A DNA stretch of 64,000 nucleotides from Micromonospora narathiwatensis (lineage in GTDB: Bacteria; Actinomycetota; Actinomycetes; Mycobacteriales; Micromonosporaceae). A program made the position numbers and the translations under genes. Location of the stretch: assembly GCF_900089605.1 (NCBI RefSeq), contig NZ_LT594324.1, positions 5,580,001 to 5,644,000 of the forward strand. Direction: 5' to 3'. Positions 23,353 through 31,697 of this stretch are shown in pieces; the first letter of the stretch is position 1, and the number at the start of each line of letters is the position of its first letter. The notes under the pieces are model-generated. The model was not told the DNA's origin, did not search any database, and was given only the letters and a program-made list of their open reading frames with translations.

Positions 23353-23919
23353 TCAGGTCACGACGCGTACGCCGGGCCATCGCTCGGCGGGGCGGTGCCG
23401 GGCCAGTCGTTGCCGGGAGCGGTCGGGGCTGACCCGGGTGGGGTTTCGTCGCCACACGCCGTCGAGGAGGTCGTCGAGGCCGTACGGGGCGCAGATGTCG
23501 ATCCGGTCCTGCTCGCCGAGGCGGACCGCGACGGCGGTGGCGTACTCGGGCCAGGTGGCGACCGCCTCGGCGATGCCGCGCAGCGGCGGCACCTGGTCGC
23601 CGAACTTGGCGGGATACCAGGTGTGCACGGCGGCCTGGTTCTTGGCTTCCCAGGGCGGCTCCGGCCAGGCTTCCCGCAATCGAGCGGTGGCCCGGTCGTC
23701 GTTGTCCCGGCTCAGATCCAGCGGATCGAAGAACACGACGTCGACGTCGCGTACCGCCTGCGGGTCGAAGCCGTCGCCGTACCGCTGGCCCCAGACCAGA
23801 TCACGCAGGACCCCGGCGCCGATCCACGCGTCCGGCAGCCCCGATTTCCGTACGACGTCGAGGGCGCTCACCAGCCATGGACTGGCTCGGACCAGGTCCC
23901 GCAACATCGCTTCGCGCAC
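23353..23919 (-). CDS. Nucleotidyltransferase-family protein
   Basis: 188 residues resembling the DUF925-type nucleotidyltransferases: AWIGAGVLRDLVWGQ near residue 32 (binding loop with Gly and Arg) and the acidic pair in RDVDVVFFD near residue 58, followed by PWEAKNQAAVHTWY and the domain's Tyr-Pro and Asp segments. Biochemical substrate of this family is not established. Starts GTG at 23919 with GGAGG very close, or the ATG four codons later. Confidence 0.75.
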   Translation of the reverse strand: MREAMLRDLVRASPWLVSALDVVRKSGLPDAWIGAGVLRDLVWGQRYGDGFDPQAVRDVDVVFFDPLDLSRDNDDRATARLREAWPEPPWEAKNQAAVHTWYPAKFGDQVPPLRGIAEAVATWPEYATAVAVRLGEQDRIDICAPYGLDDLLDGVWRRNPTRVSPDRSRQRLARHRPAERWPGVRVVT

Positions 23920-24095
23920 ACCTCCACCCTAGGTTCCCGGCCGACGGCGCCACTTGAGACCGGACGGGCGGAGCGCACTCGGGCAGTGCCGAGGGTTGTG
24001 GACGTCATGGACGATCGCGCCGGCACGATCTACGAACAATGCCGCGTGCAGGATCCGCGCAGCACTGACCGTACGGTGCCGTAGTTGTCGGATGT

Positions 24096-24470
24096 CTACA
24101 CCCCGCGCCCGCGTACCTCGTCGCTGGCGAAGGCGAGCCGGCGTGCGAGGTAGTCGCCGAGCGACGTGGCCTCCGGCACGTCCGGGTCGCCGGTACGGCC
24201 GGCGGGGGCGTATCGGGTGTGCCGCAGCTCCGCCACGAACTCGGACACCGGCGCGCCGGCGTGTAGCCCGGTGGTGATCGCGGTCGACAGGGCGTCGGTC
24301 AGTCCGGCCAGGGTGGAGCCGTGCTTGTCGACGCGCAGCTCGACGTGGGCGAGCAGGTCAGCCGCGGCGGCCGTGACGAGGCGACCGGGGATGCCGTCCA
24401 GGACGAACTCGGTCGTGGTGCCCGCCGTCTGACGAGGCGCCGGAATCCGGGTTCGTCCAAGTTCCGCCAT
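24096..24470 (-). CDS. Stand-alone TSCPD-like domain protein (ribonucleotide-reductase tail homologue)
   Basis: 124 residues. From residue 20 the sequence follows the TSCPD domain found at the C-terminus of B12-dependent ribonucleotide reductase: HVELRVDKHGSTLAGLTDALSTAITTGL, then PVSEFVAELRHTRYAPAGRT and ATSLGDYLARRLA. In NrdJ this tail follows the catalytic barrel, which is absent here, as are any Cys. It is therefore not a reductase. It could bind or regulate the housekeeping enzyme, or be a repurposed module. The ATG at 24470 gives the natural start; AGGAGC lies nearby. Neighbours give no context. Confidence 0.72.
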   Translation of the reverse strand: MAELGRTRIPAPRQTAGTTTEFVLDGIPGRLVTAAAADLLAHVELRVDKHGSTLAGLTDALSTAITTGLHAGAPVSEFVAELRHTRYAPAGRTGDPDVPEATSLGDYLARRLAFASDEVRGRGV

Positions 24471-24840
24471 CGTCGGATGCTCCTTCACGTCCGCGCCTCG
24501 CCCGGTCTTGGCGAGGACCTCGACACGGTAGGCAGCCGGACGGGTCGACGCCAGCGCGACACGGCATCCATTCGCACAGGTGAACGAACGTGAGGTCAGG
24601 GAGACGAGCGGCAGCCCGGGGAGGCGCCTGCGGGGCGTGCCGCACCTGCTCGGCCGAGCCCGGTGCGGAAAGGCCGGATGTCGCGACGCACTCGCGGCCC
24701 GCGTCGGCCGGCCGTTGCTGTGTGGTCGTGTGCCGTACACCCGGCGTTCATGTTCGGTTCTGACGGAGTTCAAAGGCTGTTCCGAGGTTCGGCTGCTTTT
24801 GTCTTGTTCGCTCCCTGCCGTTACGAGATGGGCTTCGAGT
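24471..24840. other. 370-base divergent intergenic region
   Basis: Between the TSCPD-like gene (-) and the VTC gene (+). No gene, repeat or hairpin stands out. The stretch near 24780-24830 is the least GC-rich and is the likely promoter of the VTC operon. Confidence 0.5.
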
Positions 24841-25773
24841 ATGCGATTGACCTTCCGACGCCGTGCCGTGCCGCCGGATCGCACCGCCGAAACCGTACCC
24901 CCGGACCCCGACCATCCGCCGTCGTCAACCGAAGGGAGTCGGGAACGCGGTGACGACGGCGGTCATGCGCTGCGGAGACCGAGCAAGCTGCACGCGTTCA
25001 ACCGCTACGAGATCAAGTACCTGATGCCCAGTACCGCGGTGTCGGCGCTGCGTACGGAACTCGCCGGACGCCTCGACTTCGACAGGAACGGCGTCAGCGG
25101 CAGTTACGGCGTCTGGAGTGTCTATTACGACACCCGCGATCTGAGATTCTACTGGGAAAAGATCGAGGGGTTGAAGTTCCGCCGCAAGCTGCGGATACGC
25201 CATTACGGCGACCGCTCCTCAGTCGACGACGACACCCCCGTGTACGTCGAGATCAAGCAGCGGGTCAACCGGGTCACCCAGAAGCGCCGGATTGCGCTGC
25301 CCTATCACCTGGCCCGGGATCTGTGCGATCGCCGAGTCATGGTCGAGCACGACCCGTCGCAACGGGCGTTTCTGGAAGAGGTATTGGAGCTGGCCTCCGG
25401 GCTGGACCTGCGCCCGGTCGCGATGACCGGCTACCAGCGCGAGGCGTTCATCGGACGCGACGCCGACGCCGGCCTGCGCGTCACCGTCGATCAGCGGATC
25501 CGCGGCCGGGACCGCGACTTCCACCTCGGCGCGGACGCCGAGAACCGGCTCATCGTCCCGGCCCGGCTCGCCGTGATGGAGTTCAAGGCCAACGAACGCG
25601 TCCCGTACTGGCTCACCGATCTCGCCGCCGAACTCAACATGTCGGTCGTGCGCATCTCCAAGTACTGCCAGGGCGTCGAGGCATTCGGCCGCGCGCCCCG
25701 ATCGATCTTCCACGTTCCCGACGACCACCCCGCCGGTGCCCCGGTACCGGCTTTCTCCGAAAGGGAGGCCTGA
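24841..25773 (+). CDS. VTC-domain (polyphosphate polymerase type) protein
   Basis: 310 residues. After a 50-residue polar N-terminus comes the VTC domain, a tunnel-shaped fold related to CYTH/triphosphate enzymes. Visible tunnel residues include RYEIKYLMP, RKLRIRHYGD, PVYVEIKQRV, KRRIALP, and FKANERVPYWLTDL with SVVRISKYCQG near the end. In yeast Vtc4 this fold makes polyphosphate from ATP; bacterial members are less studied. It is the first gene of a three-gene operon with DUF4956 and CotH, 3 bases from the next gene. The ATG at 24841 is the best fit; no strong ribosome site is seen, so the start is less certain than the domain. Confidence 0.87.
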   Translation: MRLTFRRRAVPPDRTAETVPPDPDHPPSSTEGSRERGDDGGHALRRPSKLHAFNRYEIKYLMPSTAVSALRTELAGRLDFDRNGVSGSYGVWSVYYDTRDLRFYWEKIEGLKFRRKLRIRHYGDRSSVDDDTPVYVEIKQRVNRVTQKRRIALPYHLARDLCDRRVMVEHDPSQRAFLEEVLELASGLDLRPVAMTGYQREAFIGRDADAGLRVTVDQRIRGRDRDFHLGADAENRLIVPARLAVMEFKANERVPYWLTDLAAELNMSVVRISKYCQGVEAFGRAPRSIFHVPDDHPAGAPVPAFSEREA

Positions 25774-25776
25774 CCC

Positions 25777-26454
25777 ATGCCGTTCGAAGTCCAGGATTTG
25801 TCCGGCACGTTCAGCGTCGGTGACATCGCCATCGCGCTGTCACTGTCGTTCGTGCTCAGCGCGATGATCGGCTGGGTCTACCGGTTCACCCACCGCAACG
25901 TTTCGTACAGCCAGTCCTATGTGCAGACCCTCGTCATCCTGGGCATGCTCATCGCACTGATCATGCTGGTGGTCGGGTCGAACATCGCCCGCGCCTTCGC
26001 CCTGGTGGGCGCGTTGTCGGTGGTGCGGTTCCGTAACGCCATCAAGGAGACCCGCGACGTCGGGTTCATCTTTCTCGTCATGGGCATCGGCATGGCCGCC
26101 GGTACCAGGTTCTACACCCTCGCGGTCGTCGCCGCCGTCGCGATCAGCCTGATCATCATGGTGATGTACCGATTCAACTGGTTCGCCGCCAGCATCCAGC
26201 GGCAGGTCGTCAAGGTCCAGGTCCCGCCGGACGGCAACTACACCGAACACATCCAGGACGTGCTCATCGCGCACACCAGCGAGTTCGAGCTCGTCAGCAT
26301 CGAGTCGATCCGCGGCGGCACCCTGACCGAGATGATGTACACCGTCCGGCTCAAGAAGGGCCACGAGCCCGGCCAGTTGGTCGCCGCGCTCGGTGAGCGC
26401 ACCGGCGGCCAGCGGGTCACGGTACTGACCGGCTACGACCAGACGGACCTGTGA
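25777..26454 (+). CDS. DUF4956 membrane protein
   Basis: 225 residues. Four hydrophobic segments in the first 130 residues (including IAIALSLSFVLSAMIGWVY, TLVILGMLIALIMLVVGSN, VGFIFLVMGIGMAAG and TLAVVAAVAISLIIMVMYRF) and a soluble C-terminal domain (VKVQVPPDGNYTEHIQDVLI... MMYTVRLKKG). ALVGALSVVRFRNAIKETRDVGFIF is the family signature. Function is unknown; it constantly accompanies VTC-domain proteins. AGGGAGG precedes the ATG; the stop overlaps the CotH start (TGATG). Confidence 0.9.
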   Translation: MPFEVQDLSGTFSVGDIAIALSLSFVLSAMIGWVYRFTHRNVSYSQSYVQTLVILGMLIALIMLVVGSNIARAFALVGALSVVRFRNAIKETRDVGFIFLVMGIGMAAGTRFYTLAVVAAVAISLIIMVMYRFNWFAASIQRQVVKVQVPPDGNYTEHIQDVLIAHTSEFELVSIESIRGGTLTEMMYTVRLKKGHEPGQLVAALGERTGGQRVTVLTGYDQTDL

Positions 26455-28172
26455 TGCCACCAGCCAGTTCGCTGCGGCGCAGACTGCTGCACCGTGTTCC
26501 ATTGCGGGTGCGCCACTACTGGAAGCTGCTGGTCACCTGCGGGGTGTTCCTCGTCGTCTGCTCGGTGCTGTTCAGCACCGTCCGGGTCGCGCCGCTGGTC
26601 ACCAGCGCCAGCGACGGCCACGCCGACCGGGTCACCCAGAACATCACCGGAGCCGTCGAACTCTTCGACGCGAGCGTGGCGCACCGCATCACCATCACCT
26701 TCCGCGACAGCGACTACCAGCGGCTGCTCGACGAGTTCTGGCAGGATGGCGAGAAGGGCTTCCTCGAAGCGGACCTCGCCATCGACGGCACCGACGTTCC
26801 CAGCGTCGGTATCCGCCTGAAAGGCAACTCCACCCTGGCCGGACTCACCCGCAACGGCCAAGCCCGGTCCGGCGGATTCGGCCAGGGCCGCCCCCCGGGT
26901 GCCGGCCAGGCACCGCCGAACGGCAACGGCCCCGTCGGCGGCTTCCCGGGCCGTGGCGCTCCGGACGCCGCCGAACCAGGCGCACCGGGAGGCAACCCGC
27001 CGGGCGGGGGCGCCCAACGCGGTGATGCGCCGGGCGGCGGCGGACCGGCCAGCGGGTTCGGCCGGGCCTCGCTCAAGGCCGAAGAGCCCGAAACGCTGCC
27101 GTGGCTGATCCGCTTCGACGAGTTCGTCGACGGCCGCCGATACCAGGGCCACCGCGAGGTCGCCGTGCGGGTCGCCGGCATGGGTGGCGGCGCCACGGTA
27201 CTCAACGAGGCCGTGTCGCTCAACGTGCTGGCCGCAGCCGGGCTGACCGCCCAGCGTTACACGTACGCCAGCTTCACCGTCAACGACCGCCCCACCACCG
27301 CCCGGCTCGTCGTCGAGCACCCCGACGAAGGCTTCGCTGACACGCTGGGCGGCTCCGGCGTCCTCTACAAGAGCCTCGCCACCAGCCAGTTCACCGACCA
27401 GGGCGATGACCCCACCAGCTACGCCGACGACTTCAAACAGATCACCATGAAGGGCAGCCAGGACCTCCAGCCTGTCATCAACCTCATCAGGTGGGTCAAC
27501 ACCAGCAGCGACGCCGACTTCGACCGCCACCTCGCCGATCGCGTCGACGTGCCGGCCTTCGCCCGTTACCTGGCCGCGCAGAACCTGCTGCTCAACTTCG
27601 ACGACATGGCCGGCCCTGGCCGCAACTACTACCTCTGGTACGACCTGAGCGCGAAGAAATTCACCGTCGTCGGCTGGGACTACAACCTCACCTTTGCCGG
27701 AAGCGCCACTCAAGGCCCCCACGACACAACCATCATGGGCGGCCCTTTCCCTCAGAACGGTCAGGCACCACCGCAGGGCTTGCAACCACCGGCCGGCATG
27801 CAACTACCCGACGGCATGCAACTGCCCGACGGGATGCAACCACCCGACCGCATGCAGCGGCCCGGTGGTGACACCGCCGGTGGGCAGGGCAGGCCAGGAG
27901 GCTTCGGCGGGATGGGCGGCAACAAGCTCAAGGAGCGTTTCCTGGCCAGCGCCGCGTTCAAGACGGTGTACGAGGACGCCTACCGCGATCTGTACGGCAG
28001 GTTCTACGCCAGCGCCACGGCCCTGAACACCCTCGACAGCATCACCAAGATGCTGTCCACGGTGGACGGTTACGACCAGACGAAAACCGCTGCCGACGTC
28101 GAACAACTGCGAACCCTCATCCGGCAACGTACCGAACATCTCGCCACCAACAGCGTCATCACCAGCACGTAA
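26454..28172 (+). CDS. CotH-kinase-family membrane protein
   Basis: 572 residues. One membrane segment near the N-terminus (LLVTCGVFLVVCSVLFSTV) places the rest outside the cell. The CotH domain begins near residue 75 (ITITFRDSDYQRLLDEF), with SVGIRLKGNSTL as the family RxKGNS motif and YYLWYDLSAKKFTVVGWDYNLTF as the kinase-like active site with its metal-binding Asp. A Gly/Pro-rich insert of about 65 residues (starting near QARSGGFGQGR) interrupts it, and a second low-complexity stretch with a PDGMQ repeat follows. CotH proteins phosphorylate secreted proteins in spore formers. Operon position after VTC and DUF4956 suggests a shared surface or phosphate-linked task. Confidence 0.88.
   Translation: MPPASSLRRRLLHRVPLRVRHYWKLLVTCGVFLVVCSVLFSTVRVAPLVTSASDGHADRVTQNITGAVELFDASVAHRITITFRDSDYQRLLDEFWQDGEKGFLEADLAIDGTDVPSVGIRLKGNSTLAGLTRNGQARSGGFGQGRPPGAGQAPPNGNGPVGGFPGRGAPDAAEPGAPGGNPPGGGAQRGDAPGGGGPASGFGRASLKAEEPETLPWLIRFDEFVDGRRYQGHREVAVRVAGMGGGATVLNEAVSLNVLAAAGLTAQRYTYASFTVNDRPTTARLVVEHPDEGFADTLGGSGVLYKSLATSQFTDQGDDPTSYADDFKQITMKGSQDLQPVINLIRWVNTSSDADFDRHLADRVDVPAFARYLAAQNLLLNFDDMAGPGRNYYLWYDLSAKKFTVVGWDYNLTFAGSATQGPHDTTIMGGPFPQNGQAPPQGLQPPAGMQLPDGMQLPDGMQPPDRMQRPGGDTAGGQGRPGGFGGMGGNKLKERFLASAAFKTVYEDAYRDLYGRFYASATALNTLDSITKMLSTVDGYDQTKTAADVEQLRTLIRQRTEHLATNSVITST
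27795..27866 (+). repeat. Four 18-bp coding repeats in the CotH gene
   Basis: Four units starting GGC/GGG/CGC-ATG-CA, encoding GMQLPD, GMQLPD, GMQPPD and RMQRPG, with a related PPA-GMQ lead-in. In-frame copy-number change would lengthen or shorten this linker without breaking the gene. Confidence 0.8.
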
Positions 28173-28482
28173 ACCGTACGCAGGCGACGAGGTTCCCAGA
28201 CACTGCGGCCGGCGGTGTGAAATGGTTCGTGCACCGCCGGCCGCAGCCCGTGAAACCGGCACCAGTCGATCGCCGACACCGGTTCACCTGCCAAGCGAAC
28301 TACATCCGCGAGCAGGTCGAACGCCAATAGGCCCCGGATGTACCCGACGGCAAGCGGGGCCAGAATCGGGTCCACGACAAGTGGATCAAGAGGCGCGGGC
28401 AAGCCACGGCCGGCCCGGTGTCGACGCGCTCCCCGACGTGGGGGAGTACGCCGGTTACCGGCCGCGCCGACCGGTGTAGGAG
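28173..28482. other. 310-base region between the CotH gene and tRNA-Lys
   Basis: No gene I would defend. Open frames exist (for example 28222-28479, plus) but show no ribosome site and no known family. The composition is a little lower in GC than the surroundings, so it could be a decayed remnant. Confidence 0.45.
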
Positions 28483-28554
28483 TGGGCCGCCAGGGACTCG
28501 AACCCTGAACCTATGGATTAAAAGTCCACAGCTCTGCCATTGAGCTAGCGGCCC
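28483..28554 (-). tRNA. tRNA-Lys (anticodon UUU)
   Basis: 72 nt on the minus strand. The 7-bp acceptor stem pairs GGGCCGC with GCGGCCC, with A as discriminator. The D arm (TAGCTCAAT-GG-AGAGC), the anticodon arm with loop CTTTTAA, and the T arm with GGTTCGAGTCC are all recognisable. The anticodon TTT reads Lys codons AAA and AAG. CCA is not encoded. It lies in a gene-poor gap between the CotH gene and the GlsB-like gene. Confidence 0.95.
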
Positions 28555-28678
28555 GCCGAGGCAAGGCTACCCGAGCCCGTGCCGGCTCGGCGCACGGCTT
28601 TCCCGGTGCACCTCGACCACCGACCCGGCGTACCGCCGGCCCGCCCGACAGGGGCAGGCCGGCGGCCAGGCTCCGGGG

Positions 28679-28945
28679 TCAGCGGCGGCGGCCGGAGGCG
28701 CCGGACGTGATCGAGACGCCGATCGCGGCGAAGCCGACCTGTAGGGCCAACTCGATCCAGTCGATGCCACGGGTGTCGGCGACGCCGAGGACGCTGGCGA
28801 CGAGGGTGCCGAGCAGCGCGGCGACTATGCCGATGAGCAGGGTGAGCCAGATCGAGATGTTCTGCTTGCCGGGCACGACCAGCCGGCCCAACGCGCCGAT
28901 GATCAGACCGATGATGATCGCGGTGAAGATGCCGGTGACTTCCAC
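28679..28945 (-). CDS. GlsB/YeaQ/YmgE-family small membrane protein
   Basis: 88 residues with three hydrophobic segments: FTAIIIGLIIGALGRLVVPG, SIWLTLLIGIVAALLGTLVASVLG and the C-terminal LALQVGFAAIGVSIT. The GALGRLVVPGKQ pattern after the first helix is typical of this stress-associated family, whose precise role is unknown. The GTG at 28945 is preferred, with a GGGAAGGGA ribosome-like site ahead; the much longer open frame upstream is a shadow of the epimerase gene on the other strand. Confidence 0.87.
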   Translation of the reverse strand: MEVTGIFTAIIIGLIIGALGRLVVPGKQNISIWLTLLIGIVAALLGTLVASVLGVADTRGIDWIELALQVGFAAIGVSITSGASGRRR

Positions 28946-29101
28946 GAGCCGTCCCTTCCCAGGCCAGTTATCTCCTTCCAGCGTTGCCCAGGCGCGCAAG
29001 CGGGCCAAACCCCTACCGTCGCCGATGTCACCCACTTGCGTTGGGTGACGAGCCCTGATCGGGCGGGGTTGGTGCCCGCCGCAACGGGTACGGCACCTGC
29101 C

Positions 29102-30184
29102 ATGCGCATCGTGATCGTGGGGGCCACCGGAAACGTGGGCACGGCCGTGTTGCGCCGGCTGCGGCGGGAGTCGGGGGCGGAACTGGTCGGGGTGGCCCGC
29201 CGGCTGCCCGCAGCGGACGCGGGTGAGCCGTACGACCGGGTGGCGTGGCACTCCTGCGATGTCGGCGGTCCGGGGGCGGCCGAGCGGTTGGCCGCGATCT
29301 TCGCCGGGGCGCGGGCGGTGGTGCACCTGGCCTGGCAGATCCAGCCCAGCCACGACCGGCGCACCCAGCGCCGGACCAACGTCGGCGGCAGCCGGGCGGT
29401 GCTCGACGCGGCCGTCCGGGCCGGCGTACCCGCACTGGTGTACGCCTCGTCGGTCGGCGCGTACGCGCCCGGGCCGAAGGACCATCCGGTCAGCGAGCGC
29501 TGGCCGGCGACCGGGGTGGCCGGGTCGTCGTACAGCCAGGACAAGGCGGAGGTGGAGGCGTTGCTCGACACGGTCGAGCGGGAGCATCCGGAGCTGCGGG
29601 TGGTCCGGCTTCGGCCGGGGCTGATCTTCCAGCGCGACGCGGGTACCGAGATCAGCCGCTACTTCCTCGGCCCCCTGGTGCCGGTGCGGTTGCTCCGGTA
29701 CGGCCGCATCCCGCTCGTACCCGCGAACCGCCGCCTCCGGTTGCAGGCGGTGCACGCCGACGACGTCGCCGACGCGTACGCGAAGGTGGTTCTGGGTGAG
29801 GCGCGTGGTGCCTTCAACGTGGCCGCGGACCCGGTGCTCTCCCCGGAGCTGGTGGCCCGGCACTTCCACGGCTGGACGGTGCCGGTGGCCGCCCCGGTGC
29901 TGCGCGCGGCGGCGGCGTTGACCTGGGCGGCGCGGCTGCAACCGGTCGACGTCGGCTGGGTCGATCTGGCGCTGAACGCGCCGCTGATGTCCAGTGGGCG
30001 CGCCGAGACCGAGCTGGGCTGGACCCCGGGGGTCGACTCGGTCAGCGCGCTCCGGGAACTCCTCGCCGGCATGGCCGCGCTCACCGGCACCGCCTCCCCG
30101 CCGCTGTCGGCGGATCCCAGGCTTCCCGGCCGTCCCGCCGCGCTGCTCCGATCCGGCCTCCCCGGTCGGGGCGATCCCTACTGA
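29102..30184 (+). CDS. NAD-dependent epimerase/dehydratase (extended SDR)
   Basis: 360 residues. The N-terminal Rossmann motif is GATGNVG (residues 7-13). YASSVGAYAP places the Ser, and SYSQDKAEVE gives the YxxxK catalytic pair. It belongs to the NAD-dependent epimerase/dehydratase family; the sugar or steroid substrate cannot be told. The ATG at 29102 starts directly at MRIVIVGATG, rejecting the earlier in-frame start. It converges with the beta-helix lipoprotein gene across a hairpin. Confidence 0.9.
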   Translation: MRIVIVGATGNVGTAVLRRLRRESGAELVGVARRLPAADAGEPYDRVAWHSCDVGGPGAAERLAAIFAGARAVVHLAWQIQPSHDRRTQRRTNVGGSRAVLDAAVRAGVPALVYASSVGAYAPGPKDHPVSERWPATGVAGSSYSQDKAEVEALLDTVEREHPELRVVRLRPGLIFQRDAGTEISRYFLGPLVPVRLLRYGRIPLVPANRRLRLQAVHADDVADAYAKVVLGEARGAFNVAADPVLSPELVARHFHGWTVPVAAPVLRAAAALTWAARLQPVDVGWVDLALNAPLMSSGRAETELGWTPGVDSVSALRELLAGMAALTGTASPPLSADPRLPGRPAALLRSGLPGRGDPY

Positions 30185-30200
30185 CCGCCGCCCTCCTGTG

Positions 30201-30257
30201 TTGATCAAGGGGTTTCCGCCCGAGCCGATCGTCCTGGAGACGCAAACCCTAGATCAA
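30201..30257. terminator. Inverted repeat between convergent genes
   Basis: TTGATCAAGGGGTTT (from 30201) and AAACCCTAGATCAA (to 30257) form an imperfect stem. Placed between the epimerase (+) and the beta-helix lipoprotein (-), it probably ends both transcripts. Confidence 0.6.
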
Positions 30258-30283
30258 AGCCGACCCGGCGCGGGGCGGCGAGG

Positions 30284-31471
30284 TCAGGTCAGGGTGGAGG
30301 CGGTCACCGTGGGTGGGCGGGCGCCGAGGAAGAAGATGCCGGGAAAGCCCCGGGTCTCGAAGCCCTGGCTGGGGTTGCGGCGCAGGGTCGAGCGCTCGAT
30401 CCGCAGGGTGCCGGTCCGGTTGTTGCTGACGAAGAAGATCGCCCCGCCGCCCTCGTTGGCGCGGTTGCCCTCGATGACGCTGCCGGCGATCCGGACGGTG
30501 AACTCGTTGCCGTCGCAGTAGATCGCGCCGCCGCTGCCGCCGCCGGAGGTGCCGCCCCGGGCCGGGTTGGCGCCCGTGCCGACCGCCCGGTTGTCGCGGA
30601 AGACGCTGTTCAGCACGGTCCAGGAGACGCCGATGCTGCTCGTCGCCGCGCCGTTGGCGCAGACCCCGCCGGTGAAGGTGCTGCTCACCACGTACACGGG
30701 CTTGTTCTCGTACTGGCTGAGCACCCGGAGGGCGGCTCCGCCCAGGTCCGGCCCGGTCCGGTCGCAACGGTTGTCGACGAAGCGCGAGTTGACCACCTTG
30801 AACCGGCCGCCCCGTACGAAGATCGCGCCGCCACCGCCGCCCTCGGTGCGGTCGCCCGTCGAGTTGCCGTCGGCGAAGGTCAGGTTCTGCACGGTGAGCT
30901 GCGGGTGGTCCTGGTTCTGGCAGTGCGAGGTGGTCCAACCCTGGGCCTGGTCGCAGGTGTTCATGTAGAGGATCCGGCGCTGGCCGCCGCCGCTCAGGGT
31001 GACCTTGCCGCCGCCGTCCAGCACGATCCGCGGCCCGTGCGAGTTGACCACCTTCGCGGTGGCCTTCATCCGGATGGTCACCGGCGCCGGGCCGCAGTCG
31101 AAGGTGATGATCCCGCCCGCCGCGACGGCCTTCACCACCGCCTCGGAGGTGCAGCTCGCCGCGGTCCCGGTGCCGACCGTACGGGTCGGGTGCGAGGTGT
31201 CCACGGCCCGCGCCTCGGCCGGCACGGCGGCACCGCCGGTCGGGTTGCCGGCCCGGAACGGGGACGCCGACGGTGTGGCGCTCGGCTGCGCGACGCCGAG
31301 ACCGGCCCGCGCGGCCGGGCCGGCCGTCGGGGTGACCACCGGGGCGGCGGCGGGTCCGGTGGCGCCGACCGGTGCGGCGCGGGAGCCGACCGGGTCGGCC
31401 GAGCCGCAGGCGGGCAGCGTGGCGGCACCCACCGCGAGAATGAACAGGACGACGAGCGACTTCAGACGCAC
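30284..31471 (-). CDS. Lipoprotein with right-handed beta-helix domain
   Basis: 395 residues. Signal peptide with lipobox LPAC (Cys near residue 22), a Pro/Ala/Thr-rich linker to about residue 100, then a parallel beta-helix domain with many Gly-Gly-Gly-Ala-Ile turns (GGGGAIFV, GGSGGAIYCDG, NEGGGAIFFVSNN) and the repeating pattern of strand, SxF, xDNR. Such folds bind or cleave polysaccharides such as pectin; here the ligand is unknown. Anchored outside the membrane by lipid. The ATG at 31471 begins MRLKSLVVLF. Confidence 0.85.
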   Translation of the reverse strand: MRLKSLVVLFILAVGAATLPACGSADPVGSRAAPVGATGPAAAPVVTPTAGPAARAGLGVAQPSATPSASPFRAGNPTGGAAVPAEARAVDTSHPTRTVGTGTAASCTSEAVVKAVAAGGIITFDCGPAPVTIRMKATAKVVNSHGPRIVLDGGGKVTLSGGGQRRILYMNTCDQAQGWTTSHCQNQDHPQLTVQNLTFADGNSTGDRTEGGGGGAIFVRGGRFKVVNSRFVDNRCDRTGPDLGGAALRVLSQYENKPVYVVSSTFTGGVCANGAATSSIGVSWTVLNSVFRDNRAVGTGANPARGGTSGGGSGGAIYCDGNEFTVRIAGSVIEGNRANEGGGAIFFVSNNRTGTLRIERSTLRRNPSQGFETRGFPGIFFLGARPPTVTASTLT

Positions 31472-31599
31472 CGCCCGATGCTAGGAGCCGCCGGCTCCCC
31501 CGCACGACCTCCCGCCGCATCCTTAACCCGCCGCTAAGTCGCCGCCTCGGGGCGACGAGGGGGCGGTTCGCCGAAAGTGCTGCTCCCGGGTGCCCGGAG

Positions 31600-31624
31600 C
31601 CCGCAGTTTCGGCGAAACTGCGGG
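31600..31624. terminator. Strong hairpin after the Eis-like gene
   Basis: Arms CCCGCAGTTTC (31600-31610) and GAAACTGCGGG (31614-31624), perfect 11-bp stem with loop GGC. A TTCGCCGAAA/TTTCGGCGAA pairing (31567-31576 with 31607-31616) could compete. It lies 74 bases past the stop of the Eis-like gene, in a 226-base gap with no gene. Confidence 0.65.
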
Positions 31625-31697
31625 GCATCGACCCCGGGGCGCGGGAGCGGGCACCGACCCTGGGGCGCGGGCGGCGCGGGGGCGGGCGTGGTGCGGG

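Noticed and set aside
28222..28479. An 85-codon open frame near the tRNA
   Set aside because: No ribosome site and no family similarity that I can see.
28483..28554. tRNA gene as an integration site
   Set aside because: No integrase gene or duplicated tRNA 3' end is seen within several kilobases.
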